A stretch of 64,000 nucleotides of DNA from Ophthalmolycus amberensis (taxonomy: Eukaryota; Chordata; Actinopteri; Perciformes; Zoarcidae), in the NCBI GenBank assembly GCA_024529925.1, contig JAFEUB010000069.1, forward strand, positions 674,501-738,500, given 5' to 3'. The translations under genes were made by a program, and so were the position numbers. Numbering within the stretch: position 1 is the first letter of the stretch; each line of letters opens with the position of its first letter. The notes under the pieces were generated by a model, which made no database searches, was not told where the DNA came from, and saw nothing but the letters and a program-made list of their open reading frames with translations. Positions 50,055 through 61,202 of this stretch are shown here, piece after piece.

Positions 50055-53000
50055 ATTAACCCAGACATCAGCTCCCTCTCTGCATACTTTCATTTTCCTC
50101 CATCTGTCATCTTCCTCCCTCCGTCCATCCAGCGTCCTCCATCACTGGAGATGACATCATTGCCATGCCGACCGTCTGTCTCATTATGCTAGCTTAGAGT
50201 GGATGACTCCTAAATTCCGGCTGACGTAAACTGTCAATTCAATTCAATTCAATTTATTTTTGTATAGCCCAAAATCACAAATTACAAATTAGCCTCAGAG
50301 GGCTTTACAATATGTACACATTTGACATCCTCTTGTCCCGGAACCCTCACATCAGAACAGGAAAAACTCCCCAAAAAACCCCTTTAACGGGGAGGAAAGA
50401 GGAAGAAACCTGAGGGAGAGCAATAGAGGAGGGATCCCTCTCCCAGGATGGACAGAAGTGCAATGATGTCATGTGTAGAACAGGATAGTGAATTACAACA
50501 CATTCAATGTAATTACAGCACATTCAATGTATGACACAACCACGACAGGAGGCAACACCTGGTCCAGGTAAACCCGGATACACAGGAACCTGTGAGGCGA
50601 GAAAGCACAGAGACTCTGGTGAAGAAGCAGGTCAATAATGTGCATTAATGGTATCGGTAATATGAAATAGTAATGTGAGTAATAATAAAAGTGATATTAG
50701 CAGTTGGAGTCAGCAGGGCCATGGTAGGAGGAAGGACCAGGGTCCAGATGAAACCATGCTCCATGGAAACCTGTGAGGAGAGGAAGCACAAGGACTCCGG
50801 GGAAGAGACAAAATCAGTACTGTGCATTAATGGTATCGGTAATAGTGTTAATAATGTTAATAATAAGAGATGGTAGTAGGTGTCAGCAGGGCCATGGTTG
50901 GTTGAAGAACCAGTGTCCAGATAAAACTGCGGTCATGGGAACCTGTGAGGCGAGAAAGCACAAATACTCCGGGGAAGAAGTAAAGTTAGTAATGAGCATT
51001 AATGGGACATCAATGCATACAGACGGAGGTGAAGAAGAGGAGGAGAGAGGTGCTCAGTGTAGGAAGTCCCCCTGTAGTTTTTGCCTATACCAGTTTGTCC
51101 ATGGGCCGGTCCAAGGCAAGCCAGAGCCAGCCCTAACTATAAGCACTATCAAAGAGGAAAGTCTTAAGCCTACTCTTAAATGTGGTGAGTGTGTCTGCCC
51201 CCCGGACTGAAACGGGAAGCTGGTTCCACAGAAGAGGAGCTTGATAACTGAAGGCTCTGGCTCCCATCCTACTTTTTAAGACTCTAGGAACCACAAGTAA
51301 CCCTGAATCACTGGATCGCAGCTCTCTAGTAGGGCAGTATGGTACTATAAGCTCTTTAAGATATGATGGAGCCTGACCAATTCGGGCTTTGTAGGTAAGT
51401 AAAAGGATTTTAAATTCTATTCTAGATTTTACAGGGAGCCAGTGCAGAGAAGCTAATACAGGAGTAATATGATCTCTCCTCTTAGTTCTTGTTAGTACAC
51501 GAGCTGCAGCATTCTGGATCAGCTGGAGAGATTTAAGAGACTTATTTGAGCAGCCTGAAAATAAGGAATTGCAATAATCTAGTCTAGAGGTAACAAATGC
51601 ATGAACTAATTTCTCTGCATCGCTTTGAGATAGGATGTGCCTGATTTTTGAAATATTACGTTGGTGAAAAAAGGCAGTCCTAGAAATAAGTTTTATCTGA
51701 GAGTTGAAAGACAAATCCTGATCAAAGGTAACTCCAAGATTCTTGACGGTGCTGCTGGATGCCAGCGCAATGCCATCTAGAGAAACTATATCATTAGATA
51801 ACTGATTTCGGAGGTGTTCTGGGCCTAGTAGAATAACTTCAGTTTTGTCTGAGTTTAACATCAGGAAGTTGCAGGTCATCCAGGTTTTTATGTCCTTAAG
51901 ACACGCTTGCAGTTTAGCAAGCTGGTTGGTTTCGTCTGGTTTGATCGATATATATAATTGAGTATCATCTGCATAACAATGAAAGGTTATAGAGTGTTTT
52001 CTGATAATATTGCCTAAAGGAAGCATTTATAAGGTGAACAAGATTGGTCCAAGCACAGAACCTTGTGGAACTCCATAACTGACGTTGGTCTTCATCGAGG
52101 CTTCATCATTTACATAAACAAACTGAGATCGATCCGATAAATAGGATCCAAACCAGTTCAGTGCGGTTCCTTTGATGCCAATATAATGTTCCAGTCTCTG
52201 CAACAGGATGTAGTGGTCTATAGTGTCGAACGCAGCACTAAGGTCTAACAGGACAAGAACAGAGACGACCCCAATGTCGGCCCCAATGGCATATTTTTGG
52301 TGATCGTGTGGAAAGCAAGCGGTCCCTTTGTAATAGAAACTTTAAAATGTATTTGAATTGGTACTAACAGCGTAAAAGGAGACAGTCTGCCTCATCTTTC
52401 TCATCGATGCTTTTCATCCAGCCTCAGGGTATACCTGACAGTATCACGTGACATCCCCTGCAGTATGTTGCCACAGTCTTTTCACATTCTACGCTTCTTT
52501 GCTTTGTATCAACGGGATGTACATGTTGCATGTTTTTAAACAATGCTTAAATGACTGTAGGTCAGTGTGGCGGCTATTGATCGTCGTATTGCTTGTTCCA
52601 TCTTTGGTCCCTTATGTCCACATGTTGACGTCGACAAGCTCAACCCCAAATTGGACAAAAGCATCTGCGAAATGAATGTGTTGCTGTTAAATTCACAGCA
52701 GTCATCATGTCGATATTAGTATCAACAGACATAAAAAGGTCAGCACCAGTGTCAAATTTCCAACCAGTGTGCTGTACATTCATTGGTATAGTATGTCAAG
52801 CCGCATTTCAAAAATGTGACCTATTTAAATGCCAGATCTGTATTAGATAAGGTTTCTATAACTTTCTGAACAGTTCTATGAAATGGTAGTGTTTAAAGGT
52901 GATTCTCCTTTTTAATAATTATAAAAACTAGTTTTTTAGTTGATGGTGTGAGTGCAAATATCTTACAGGAAAACTTCTTCTCAGGCCAAAAAACCCTGCA

Positions 53001-56000
53001 AAAACAAAAAAACATAATAAATCCGTGATGTATTGAAATAAATTTGACAAATTAGTAAATGTGACAAGTCAGGACATGTGCTACTGATACAGCATTTACT
53101 GCATATCGGTGTTACAGTATAGTGAGTAAAGTTCTCTGGTGGTATTAGAATGAAAAGCTAGATATTGTATTTGTATCACCATCAGCTGAAGTCTCCATAT
53201 GTATTATTGCACATCAAATACCAGCAATCAGTTCAAATCATCCCGAATATAATTGTGGCATTTCAGTAATTAACAGCAGCAGTTTGTGACCAGACAGACT
53301 TAACACATTTGCAGTAAACGGTGAGTCAGTGTGAGCTAACTGAGCCCCCTAAACCTCAGGACCTCCCAGCCTCAACCCTGACCTGGCCGGTATGCGACAT
53401 GACACACGGGAGGAGGTACGCAGAGACGCCCGGGATAAGCAGGGTTCTCTTTCCATCTGAGACAGGGGTGTCCCATATCAGGCCAACGTGGATCCCATAC
53501 ACTGTACTGTGACACTGTGAGATATAAGGGGAAACACAGAGACCCATATATATTCCTTTCTTCATCAAGGAGAAATTGTTGTCAGTGTGGATCATTTTGG
53601 GGGGAATTGTGTCATACTGCAGCATGATTTAATGCTTTCTGCAGACATGCACACAGCGTTGACGGGATTTAAACTAACTAGCTAACTTCTCTTTCTCTTG
53701 GTCTTAGTTGCTGGTTCTGGTGTACCTTGTGACGTACCTGGGAGACCTGTGCAATGGCCTTACTCTGTTCATCATCAGTAAGAAACTGCTCCAAATATGG
53801 AATCTATTAACACACTCAGTGGCTGCCAAGTTAACTTCTCTGCTTTTCTTTCTTCCTTCTTCTCCAGGTGTGATCGTACTTTTTTCTCTGCCACTTTTCT
53901 ACAGACAGCGCCAGGTAATAACTCTCTTAATTAATTCTGTATCCTGTCACTTTAACGGGTCCTTTGTTTCCATAGCCATGAACATGTGTTTTTCTGTGTT
54001 TCTGTTATTTCACAGGAGCAGGTGGATCTCTTCTTTGCAAAAATCCATGCCAAAATTGACAACCTTAAGGACACGTGAGTATGACGTCACCTTCTGGCAC
54101 AATGTTCTAATTCATACTGCTATTTTGCCACTAAGGCAGTTGGTGCTCAACAGATGTTAAGGGTCTGACTGACCCTATACCCACACAACATTTTTCTCAA
54201 CATCATCATTAAAAGGAGGATTTTTAATACCTATATTGCAACTGTAGATATGCAATTTTAATCAATCAGTTCAAGCACATATTTGTATTTAGTAAATTGC
54301 TTTGGCTGTTATCATATGTTATACATGTTCTGATTTTATTCAAGCTCATACAATAGTTAATTTCTATTTTAAATAGTGTATTACAGGTTATGTTTCTATT
54401 TGTTATTATTCTGTCTTAACATGCTTCCACTAGCTCAGATTATGGAAAACAACAAAGTGTGTTATCATAATTATGCAGACGACACACAAATCTACATAAC
54501 TATGTCACCAGGGGACTATAATCCCATACAAGGGCTGGGTAACTGCATTGAACAAATCAACAACTGGATGTGCCAGAATTTTCTTCAATTAAACAAAGAT
54601 AAAACAGAAGTAATTGTTTTTGGTACCAAGGACGAACAATTGAAAATCACCGCTCAGCTTCAGTCACTGATGTTAAAACCCACAAACCAAGCCAGAAATC
54701 TAGGTGTAGTTATGGATTCAGACCTCAACCTGAACAGCCATATCAAGACAATTACAAAATCAGCCTATTATCACCTGAAGAATATATCAAGGATTAGAGG
54801 ACTTATGTCTCAACAGGATTTGGAAAAACTTGTCCACGCATTTATCTTCAGCAGACTGGACTACTGTAACGGTGTGTTTACAGGTCTCTGTAAAAAGTCC
54901 GTCAGAAAGCTGCAGCTGATTCAGAACGCTGCAGCTCGAGTCCTCACTAAGACCAGGAGGGTGGATCACATCACTCCAGTTCTGAGGTCTTTGCACTGGC
55001 TTCCTGTCCAACAAAGAATTGACTTTAAAATCCTGCTGTTGGTTTACAAAGCACTGAATGGTTTTGGGCCAAAATACATCTCTGATCTGCTGCTACCTTA
55101 TGAACCATCCCGACCCCTCAGGTCATCTGGGACCGGTCTACTTTCTGTTCCCAGAGTCAGAACTAAACATGGAGAAGCAGCGTTCAGTTTTTCTGCTCCA
55201 CATATCTGGAACAAAGTCCCAGAAAGCTGCAGGTCTGCTGAGACCCTCAGCTCATTTAAATCAAGATTGAAGACCTTTCTGTTTGCTGCTGCCTTTAATT
55301 GAACCACATTCAATTAATATATTAATCAATTTCCTGCATTTCTGCATTTACTACTGAATTTTATTTCTTACACTGTTTCTTTAATTGTTTTTAAATCTCC
55401 TTTTCTTTTGCCTTATGTTTTGATGCTTTTAATGGTTTTATGTGAAGTTTAATCGTTTTAAAAGGACTGCACAATATATCGCCATTTCCTCCGGGACCGA
55501 GTTCGTGCAAGGCGTACACTATAAAACGCAGATCGGCAGAGATCTTTTCCAGACGTGGTCTGTGTGCGAGTAATTGCAGAATTGCGGCAGTGTATGGTTG
55601 ATTGCGTGCAGCGTAATGTCTCAGGGAGACATCGATTCAAATTTAGAAAGTGCACAATATGTCGCCATTTCCTCCGGGACCGAGTTCGTGCAAGGCGTAC
55701 ACTATAAAACGCAGATCGGCAGAGATCTTTTCCAGACGTGGTTTGTGTGCGAGTAATTGCAGAATTGCGGCAGTGTATGGTTGATTGCGTGCAGCGAAAT
55801 GTCTCAGGGAGACATCAATTATTGTTTCAATGTATGTTTTAAATTCCTTTACTTTTGCCTTTATGCTTTTAATGGTTTCATGTGAAGCACTTTGAATTAC
55901 CTTGTTGTTGAAATGTGCTATACAAATAAACTTGCCTTGCCTTGCCTTGCCTTACCTTGTTGTTGAAATGTGCTATACAAATAAACTTGCCTTGCCTTGC

Positions 56001-56110
56001 CTTGCCTAACTACTCTTCTATTTATCTTCCACAGCTTTCAAAGACTTGCCCAGGGTGGTGGCCCTCCTCCTGACCCAACTCCTGGTGGCGCCAAACCCAA
56101 AACCCAGTAA
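41819..56110 (+). CDS. rtn2: Reticulon 2 (long isoform)
   Basis: ER-tubule-shaping membrane protein. Exons: 41819-41849, 42779-42832, 43203-43772, 44642-44848, 48883-49090, 49819-49957, 53708-53777, 53868-53914, 54016-54074, 56035-56110; phases close throughout, 486 aa. The N-terminus (MGQVLGFSHCQE..ASTPDST) mirrors human RTN2 (MGQVLPVFAHCKE..SSTPDST). Exon 3 encodes a long acidic, disordered region with WGTPRQDSFELTFSYIA, also as in human. The reticulon homology domain starts at about residue 289 (MDLIYWKDTERTG) with two hydrophobic hairpins: GMILTGLVVGLLSLFQLSII to VRIYYQVL, and LLVLVYLVTYLGDLCNGLTL to LFSLPLFYRQRQ. The tail ends GGAKPKTQ, without the lysine-rich ending of other reticulons. 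Introns 6 (49958-53707) and 9 (54075-56034) carry LINE fragments. A second promoter gives a short form (see 46323). Confidence 0.93.
42002..42029 (+). repeat. Poly-C tract in rtn2 intron 1
   Basis: 28 consecutive C residues, followed by C/T-rich sequence. Length is likely to vary or be affected by sequencing error. Confidence 0.95.
46323..46335 (+). CDS. rtn2: Alternative first exon of short reticulon 2 (RTN2-C type)
   Basis: ATG GCC AGT AAA G followed by a consensus donor (gtgaga) at 46336. Joined to the exon at 48883 (TG ATG GAC CTG) it reads MASKV-MDLIYWKDT, the counterpart of the human short form MGSKVADLLYWKDT. The resulting protein, through the shared exons to 56110, is 203 aa: essentially the reticulon homology domain alone. 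The frame and phase match exactly and the ATG is in a good context (accaaaATGG). A separate promoter just upstream (about 46100-46300) is implied but no box was recognised. Confidence 0.8.
47001..47055 (+). repeat. (TTGA)n tetranucleotide repeat
   Basis: Imperfect TTGATT/GATT units in the intron after the short-form first exon. Confidence 0.85.
50022..50052 (+). repeat. Poly-C tract in rtn2 intron 6
   Basis: 31 consecutive C residues just downstream of the exon that ends at 49957. Confidence 0.95.
50235..52290 (-). mobile_element. 5'-truncated L2-type LINE, antisense in rtn2 intron
   Basis: Read on the minus strand, about 52285-51133 encodes the C-terminal half of a non-LTR reverse transcriptase: a LDLSAAFDTIDH block, the SYGVPQGSVLGP block, the catalytic YADD box (HCYADDTQLY), then SRLDYCN, LQLIQNAAARVL and HWLPVKSRIEFK, blocks typical of L2-like elements. 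A nonsense codon (TAA at 52029-52027) splits the frame between PQGSVLGPILFTL and MLPLGN, so the copy is dead. The 3' UTR runs on to 50235 and ends in ATTGA-type tail units (aattcaattcaattcaattt on the plus strand). The 5' end is lost at about 52290. It lies opposite to rtn2 transcription. L2 assignment is from motif knowledge. Confidence 0.88.
50587..51030 (-). repeat. Three diverged tandem units in the LINE 3' region
   Basis: The phrase 'aacctgtgaggcgagaaagc' or a close variant recurs at 50587, 50768 and 50940 (spacings 181 and 172). Each is followed by 'actcyggkgaagaa', 'gtgcattaatggtatcggta' (or 'gagcattaatgggac') and 'cagcagggccatggt'. The third unit is partial. The two internal ORFs here (50691-50876, 50773-51210) follow the repeat and are not genes. 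Confidence 0.85.
52291..53707 (+). other. Remainder of rtn2 intron 6
   Basis: A+T-rich intronic sequence after the LINE. Short ORFs only (52448-52675, 53321-53512), no recognisable exon. Confidence 0.6.
55469..55816 (+). repeat. Recent 183-base tandem duplication inside the LINE tail
   Basis: Unit 1 is 55469-55651 and unit 2 starts at 55652 and stops at about 55816. They match base for base apart from a few substitutions (atatatc/atatgtc, tggtctg/tggtttg, gcgtaat/gcgaaat). Each unit holds 'actataaaacgcagatcggc' and 'agacgtggtytgtgtgcgag'. LINE 3' UTR sequence flanks the pair on both sides. I do not recognise the unit. Confidence 0.85.
55899..56007 (+). repeat. Duplicated 55-base LINE 3' end with CCTTG tail
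   Basis: 'accttgttgttgaaatgtgc' to 'aataaacttgccttgccttg' occurs at 55899-55953 and again at 55954-56007. Each copy ends in several CCTTG units, the typical tail of a fish L2 subfamily. Confidence 0.88.
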
Positions 56111-56603
56111 ACACTGATGGACAAGAACTTAAAGAAAAGCTCCCAGAGTTGCAGGCTGTCACTCAGATGTCTTACCCAGCAGTCTGTGCTCAGAGCTCCA
56201 GAGACTTGGGAAGGGAAGGGAGGTTACTTAAACTGACAATGATGAAGATCACACATTTATACTCTCACTGTATCTACGTGATGGGGGTTGGAGGTTGGGG
56301 TTTGGGTTGTAAGTTAATCAAGGTGTATGACTCCTGGATGAGACTCTTGCTGCTGACATCAGAAATGGAAAAATTAAACGACACAACTTGTCTTTTGTGA
56401 CCATCCTTGGAAATATTCAATTTTTTTTTAATATGTACAAATGACTCAAGGAGTATCTTAGATGGTTGAGAGCTGTAGTCCAAATGAGGAACTAAGACCA
56501 GGAATGGGAAGTTCCCACACGGCTACTCACCTGAGGAAAGGGAAGTGAGTTGTTAAGGTGATTAACAGGGGTCATCATTGTTCATGGCAGCATAAAACTG
56601 GCA

Positions 56604-56609
56604 AATAAA
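56604..56609 (+). terminator. Candidate rtn2 polyadenylation signal
   Basis: AATAAA about 490 bases past the rtn2 stop codon, followed by T/G-rich sequence and a (TG)n run from 56685. An earlier ATTAAA at about 56371 is an alternative. Confidence 0.45.
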
Positions 56610-56681
56610 GATGCATGTGTCAGCACATGTACATTTTCTGAATGCATATTGATTCTCATGACTGTTTCTCTGTGTATGCAA

Positions 56682-56684
<3 letters not shown>

Positions 56685-56732
<48 letters not shown>

Positions 56733-56734
56733 CA
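56685..56734 (+). repeat. (TG)n microsatellite
   Basis: About 21 TG units ending in a short CG run. Confidence 0.97.
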
Positions 56735-58910
56735 CGTGTAATTCCTGACATATACAGCTTGCTGAAATGAAAATGTTAATTACAAGCAATTCAAGTCACA
56801 TTTCTTCTTTATTTTCCTGAGCTTTCTGTGTTCCCTCTCTCCGGCACAGGCATTCACTTTCATTCACACGATCATTCATTTGAGGTTTTTTCTTTCTTCC
56901 CCTGGTCATGTTTTCCTCATGTTTCTTGCGTACACCACTGGGAAGTTGTAACAGAATATTCAGAGGGATAGAGTATTCTGCCTCACGTTCAATAATTAAG
57001 ACATATTATAGATGGAAGGGAAGCACTTGAGAGGAAGTTGCCCATTGATGGAGCATCAGAAGTACCTACGGTGTCTGTGTCTTTTCAGGATCGGATGGAT
57101 TGATGACACAAAAAGCGCTCCGATTTCAGACAGATATCCTCTCTGAGCTCTTAATGTGATTCTGTCCAGCCTTGTGAAGGGATGTGGGAGTGAAATATAC
57201 AGCAGGTGCCTTTCTAACTGCAGGTTATTGTGCATGATCTGATCCACAGTACTTACAACTGCTAACAGCTTACAGAGACTTCTCCCAAACAAACCACTTC
57301 TCATCACCTTCCATTGCCTTCCTGAGAATGATGTTTTGTATGTGTACAATACTTGTGTGATGTGCACCATGACAAGGTAACAAGGAATTGTGAGTAGATG
57401 CATTTTAGGAATAATAAAATTAATCAGGATACTCTGCAACTCCGCATTTCTCTTTTGTGGTTGCTTTTAATGTTGTCACCAAAATGTATCTATTCTTATG
57501 CCTTATTATTGCATAGTGTATCTGTGTGCTCCAGTGAACGCGTGTTAACATACATGATCCATAAAGTCCTAAACAGCCTTAGACATCATGACATCATGTC
57601 CTGCTGGACCTATTTGCTTACACATGGCCTCCTGTAGCAGTTGTCTGTACGAATACAAAGTACGTTTTTTGTCTTGCATTTCTTCAGCAAAGACAATGGA
57701 GATAACAGTGAAATTACAAAAGCCCTCATGTCCTTATCTATCCACACAGCCTGGCATATATAAAATAGGTTAATTATATGAGACCTGTCTTCTGAAACTA
57801 CTATAATTAAACAAAATCTAGTGAAACTAACTGATCATGTTTGTACAACTGTCTCACTATGACTCCTTTTTCTTTTTGCTGTGTGGAAGAAAGAATTTAC
57901 GATCAGATGGAATCAGCCATTATGTGCATCATAGTAGTACACTGATTATTTTGTATTTCGTAAGGAGACTTTTCTCTGGTCAATATGTTGGAGACACTAT
58001 TAACATAAATAAAGACCTTATATAATCTAGCCAGTGGAAATGACCATGTTGATGGTGCCCTTGTCCAGGTTTAATTCATGTTAACATACCGAGGGCTAAT
58101 CTGATGTAAAGGTATGATGTGGCATGTGCATTTACATGTGGAAAGTGTGAACCTGTTGCTTTATATGCTCACCCTGCCCTGAGAGTTTCAGGCATGTCAG
58201 TTTCACTAAACTCTTGCAACCAACCACAAAACCAACCACAAGGAGGCGACACAAGTCAAGACATTACTTCAGTCATATTCAGGTTTTTCCAAGTGTCCAG
58301 TCTGTCGTCAGCTTAGGACAAGGGACCAGGATCACTTCAGCCACTGACAGTTTGAAAGGTTACTCAATCAGACGGACAGTGACCTTTGAGTTTGTCCTTT
58401 TCGTTTGCAAATGTTCCTTGATTGAGCTATGTTTTGGTCTTTTACTGCGCATTCTCCAGTAGATAACATTTAGAGGCCACTGGCTCTTCCTTCTATAGGC
58501 TCCGCTTAAAAAATTAAAGTAGGTCAGGTGGTCTGAAATTTCAGTACATCATGTGTCATGTTCCGAATGGACATCAAGATTGTCCTCAGTCTTTACACTG
58601 GTGAGGACACGACTGGAATTGCTCGCACAGGTTCAAACTCAATTATCTCATGGCAACTTCAGTTGGCCAAAAAAAAGTAATTAACAGTTGGTTGTGCGGT
58701 GAAGTATGAACTGATTAAAATGAAACAATCAAACAAGTTGATGCAGTATATGTTTCTATTCCTAATTGCCATTAAGAACATAGTACCAGCAACATTCAAA
58801 TGATACACTTCTTTTTATTACCCAGACTTCCCTTCTCAACCTCAAACTGTCAGTTCGGCCCTCTGCTGATTGGGAGGTGAAGTGGGTGGGATTAGTCAAA
58901 TCAATCTGAA
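56735..58910. other. Intergenic spacer between rtn2 and rhou-like gene
   Basis: A+T-rich. ORFs (for example 57056-57439 minus, 57398-57637 plus) show no known domains and overlap on both strands. No RNA gene or intact transposon recognised. Confidence 0.5.
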
Positions 58911-59167
58911 GATATAAGGCTTTAGACCCGCCCTCACATTGTAAACTGCAGAGTTCAAGCCTGTAGTCCTGATGCTGATCGGCGACAGTGGATTTGGCAG
59001 CGCGCAGGACAGGAGGAGACGTTTTACGCACGAGTCCCGCTCGCGATTAAAAGCAATTGGCAAACTCGTTGTAGAGAGGGGATCCTGCTCTCATGGTGGG
59101 TCCGTCATCTTCCCGTCGAGGAGAGCGCGGTAAAGTGCAAGCTGATTGAATGGTACCGCTAGTCACC
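58911..59167 (+). promoter_or_regulatory. Presumed core promoter and 5' UTR of the rhou-like gene
   Basis: A TATA-like box (atataagg) at 58912-58919 is followed by G+C-richer sequence leading to the start codon. A first in-frame ATG at 59150 and a stronger one at 59168 are present. Confidence 0.4.
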
Positions 59168-61167
59168 ATGGATTACGGACGGACCATGGCCCCTCCGGTA
59201 CCCCCGCACAATCCCACACAAACCCGGCCAGGGCAGCCGCAGGAGAGGCTGCTGAAGTGCGTCCTGCTCGGCGACGGAGCAGTGGGCAAAACCAGTCTCG
59301 TGGTCAGCTACACAACGAATGGCTACCCAACCAAATACATCCCTACTGCATTTGATGACTTCTCAGGTAAGCCTAAAATACTGCTATTTCCAGTTTCCTT
59401 ATCATCTTCTTAATGCATTAAGCGTTCGTATGTACAAGGGATATCCCCCTCATTTCATGGATCAGAGATTAGCACAGACCCTTGTATAACTGAAGTCTAG
59501 TGGCTGTGATTGAAGCCAGCGTCCAACTAAGATACAGATTTGTTGAATGAAACTGTGGTAAAAAATGTTCCACTTTAAAAGTTAGTCAATTTGTTTCCAC
59601 CTGCCTTTTCACTGAACTTATCTTCAACTTTTCATGCTTTGACAGCACCCGTCCATTCTGTTATTTATCCTATTATTCCATTGTTATATTCCATAGATGT
59701 GTTTCCTATTATCCGCCTTCCATCAGTGTTAATGCACATGAGTTATCCTCGATGTAGCCAGGTTTCCATTTGGCACGGTTCCACTTTTCAAACTCTCTCA
59801 CTTGTCCCAGCAAGCTTTTGTTTACTGCAAAATAAGAGGACAGAACAAAATACTTCAAACTGGAAACTTGCTTCAAGCTGATCAGTGTCAGCATTAAAAC
59901 ACACACCTGTGACCTGTTGATCACCTTCATGATCAGTTCTTCACACTGTCCCTCCTTAGCTTTTCTTCAGAAACTCTGAAAACCTTACTCTGTTATGACT
60001 ATCAGCTATATTATGGTCATACACAAAAGCATAAAGTGACCGTATTGATAAATGAAAAATCACACATAAACACATGTTGTGCTTATTTAGAAGTTACAAA
60101 TTGATACTTGACATTGTGTCCTGTAAACTGACTTGTACGTTTTTTGTCATTTATCTTAGTTAACTATCTGACATTTCACTGGTGAGCAGTAAAACTAACA
60201 ACTTGGCCAACACACACACATCCCATAAGAAACCCGCTGAGAACACACACCACCCTTCAGACGAGCGCTGGTTTTACCCTCTCATACAGAACAGAGAGCG
60301 TCTCTGGTTCAGGGATTTGGGATTGCACAACTCTGCCTATTGTTGTCAGCCTTGACCCGCGAGCCCTCTCCTCTATACTGGAACGGGCACATCTGTTGCA
60401 TTGGCGCAGAGGCAGAGATTGTCTTTCGCCTCGGCCTGACAGAGGGTGATTGTGCTGTTGGGGCCCTCAATGGTGATGTCATTTCTCGGTGCCCTGGAAT
60501 CAGAGCGTCCTCTTGAAAGCTGACAAAAGAGCAGTTACGCCATGCCACAGGTGGCAGAGATGCAGAGGAGCGTGAGGCTGGGAGAGGGGACTGATAAGAG
60601 GGAGTTTTGATCCAGGAAATCAAAGGAGTATCATATGTCAAGGATTAGGAAATGATTACACAATGGCTGCTCCCTCTCACTTTCCTTTCATTCTCTCCGC
60701 CCGCTCTTTCTCCCTGCTTTTGTATGATGCCTGTCCTACTACATGAATAGTTCCAGCGAACCCTTTGATCAGGTGGTATGACCGACCACACACTCCAGGC
60801 GTATTGTAAATGTTTCCATGTGCCTGCTGCTCCGCATTGTGCTCGCTCCTCTGAAAATAATAAATGGCCCCATAAAGAAACGGTAAGATGACTCATCCAC
60901 TTTTCCAATCTGGAAATGAGGCCAATTGGAAGAGAGTCACCGAACGAACCATCCATTAGACAAGCTTGGAATGGCCTCTGTAAAAACACAACAGAGAACA
61001 AAGCTCGCGGAGTGGTCCGAGCGACAGTAAAGTGTTATGGTCTCAACAGTAACTGGCAGAGTGGGTGGGCGAGACGGAGCAGGCTGTCTGTGAGCGGGAA
61101 GAGCTGAGCAGGGGGTCTTTGTGTTTTCAACTGGCAGGCTTTCGTTTATTCCAGAGAATAGTGTGCG

Positions 61168-61202
<35 letters not shown>

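Larger units (their letters stand above)
54418..56007 (+). mobile_element. 5'-truncated L2-type LINE, sense in last rtn2 intron
   Basis: From 54418 (NMLPLAQIMENN) to the stop at 55300-55302 the plus strand encodes the end of a non-LTR reverse transcriptase, including NYADDTQIYI, SRLDYCNGVF, LQLIQNAAARVLTKTRR and HWLPVQQRIDFK, uninterrupted over about 295 codons. The 5' part, including the fingers and palm before YADD, is missing. The 3' UTR has an inserted tandem pair (55469-55816) and ends in a duplicated 55-base tail with (CCTTG)n units. Related to but distinct from the antisense copy in the earlier intron, with a different tail repeat. It ends only about 28 bases before the last rtn2 exon. 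Confidence 0.9.

Noticed and set aside
50587..51030. Regular repeats as a CRISPR array
   Set aside because: Units are about 175 bases, diverged, inside a LINE in a vertebrate intron; there are no short identical repeats with unique spacers.
51133..55302. Reverse transcriptase ORFs as retroviral pol
   Set aside because: The blocks after YADD (SRLDYCN, LIQNAAARVL, HWLPV) are those of non-LTR LINEs; no LTRs, gag, protease or integrase are present.
57056..57439. 127-codon minus ORF between rtn2 and the rhou-like gene
   Set aside because: No domain, no splice context and low-complexity codon use; treated as chance.
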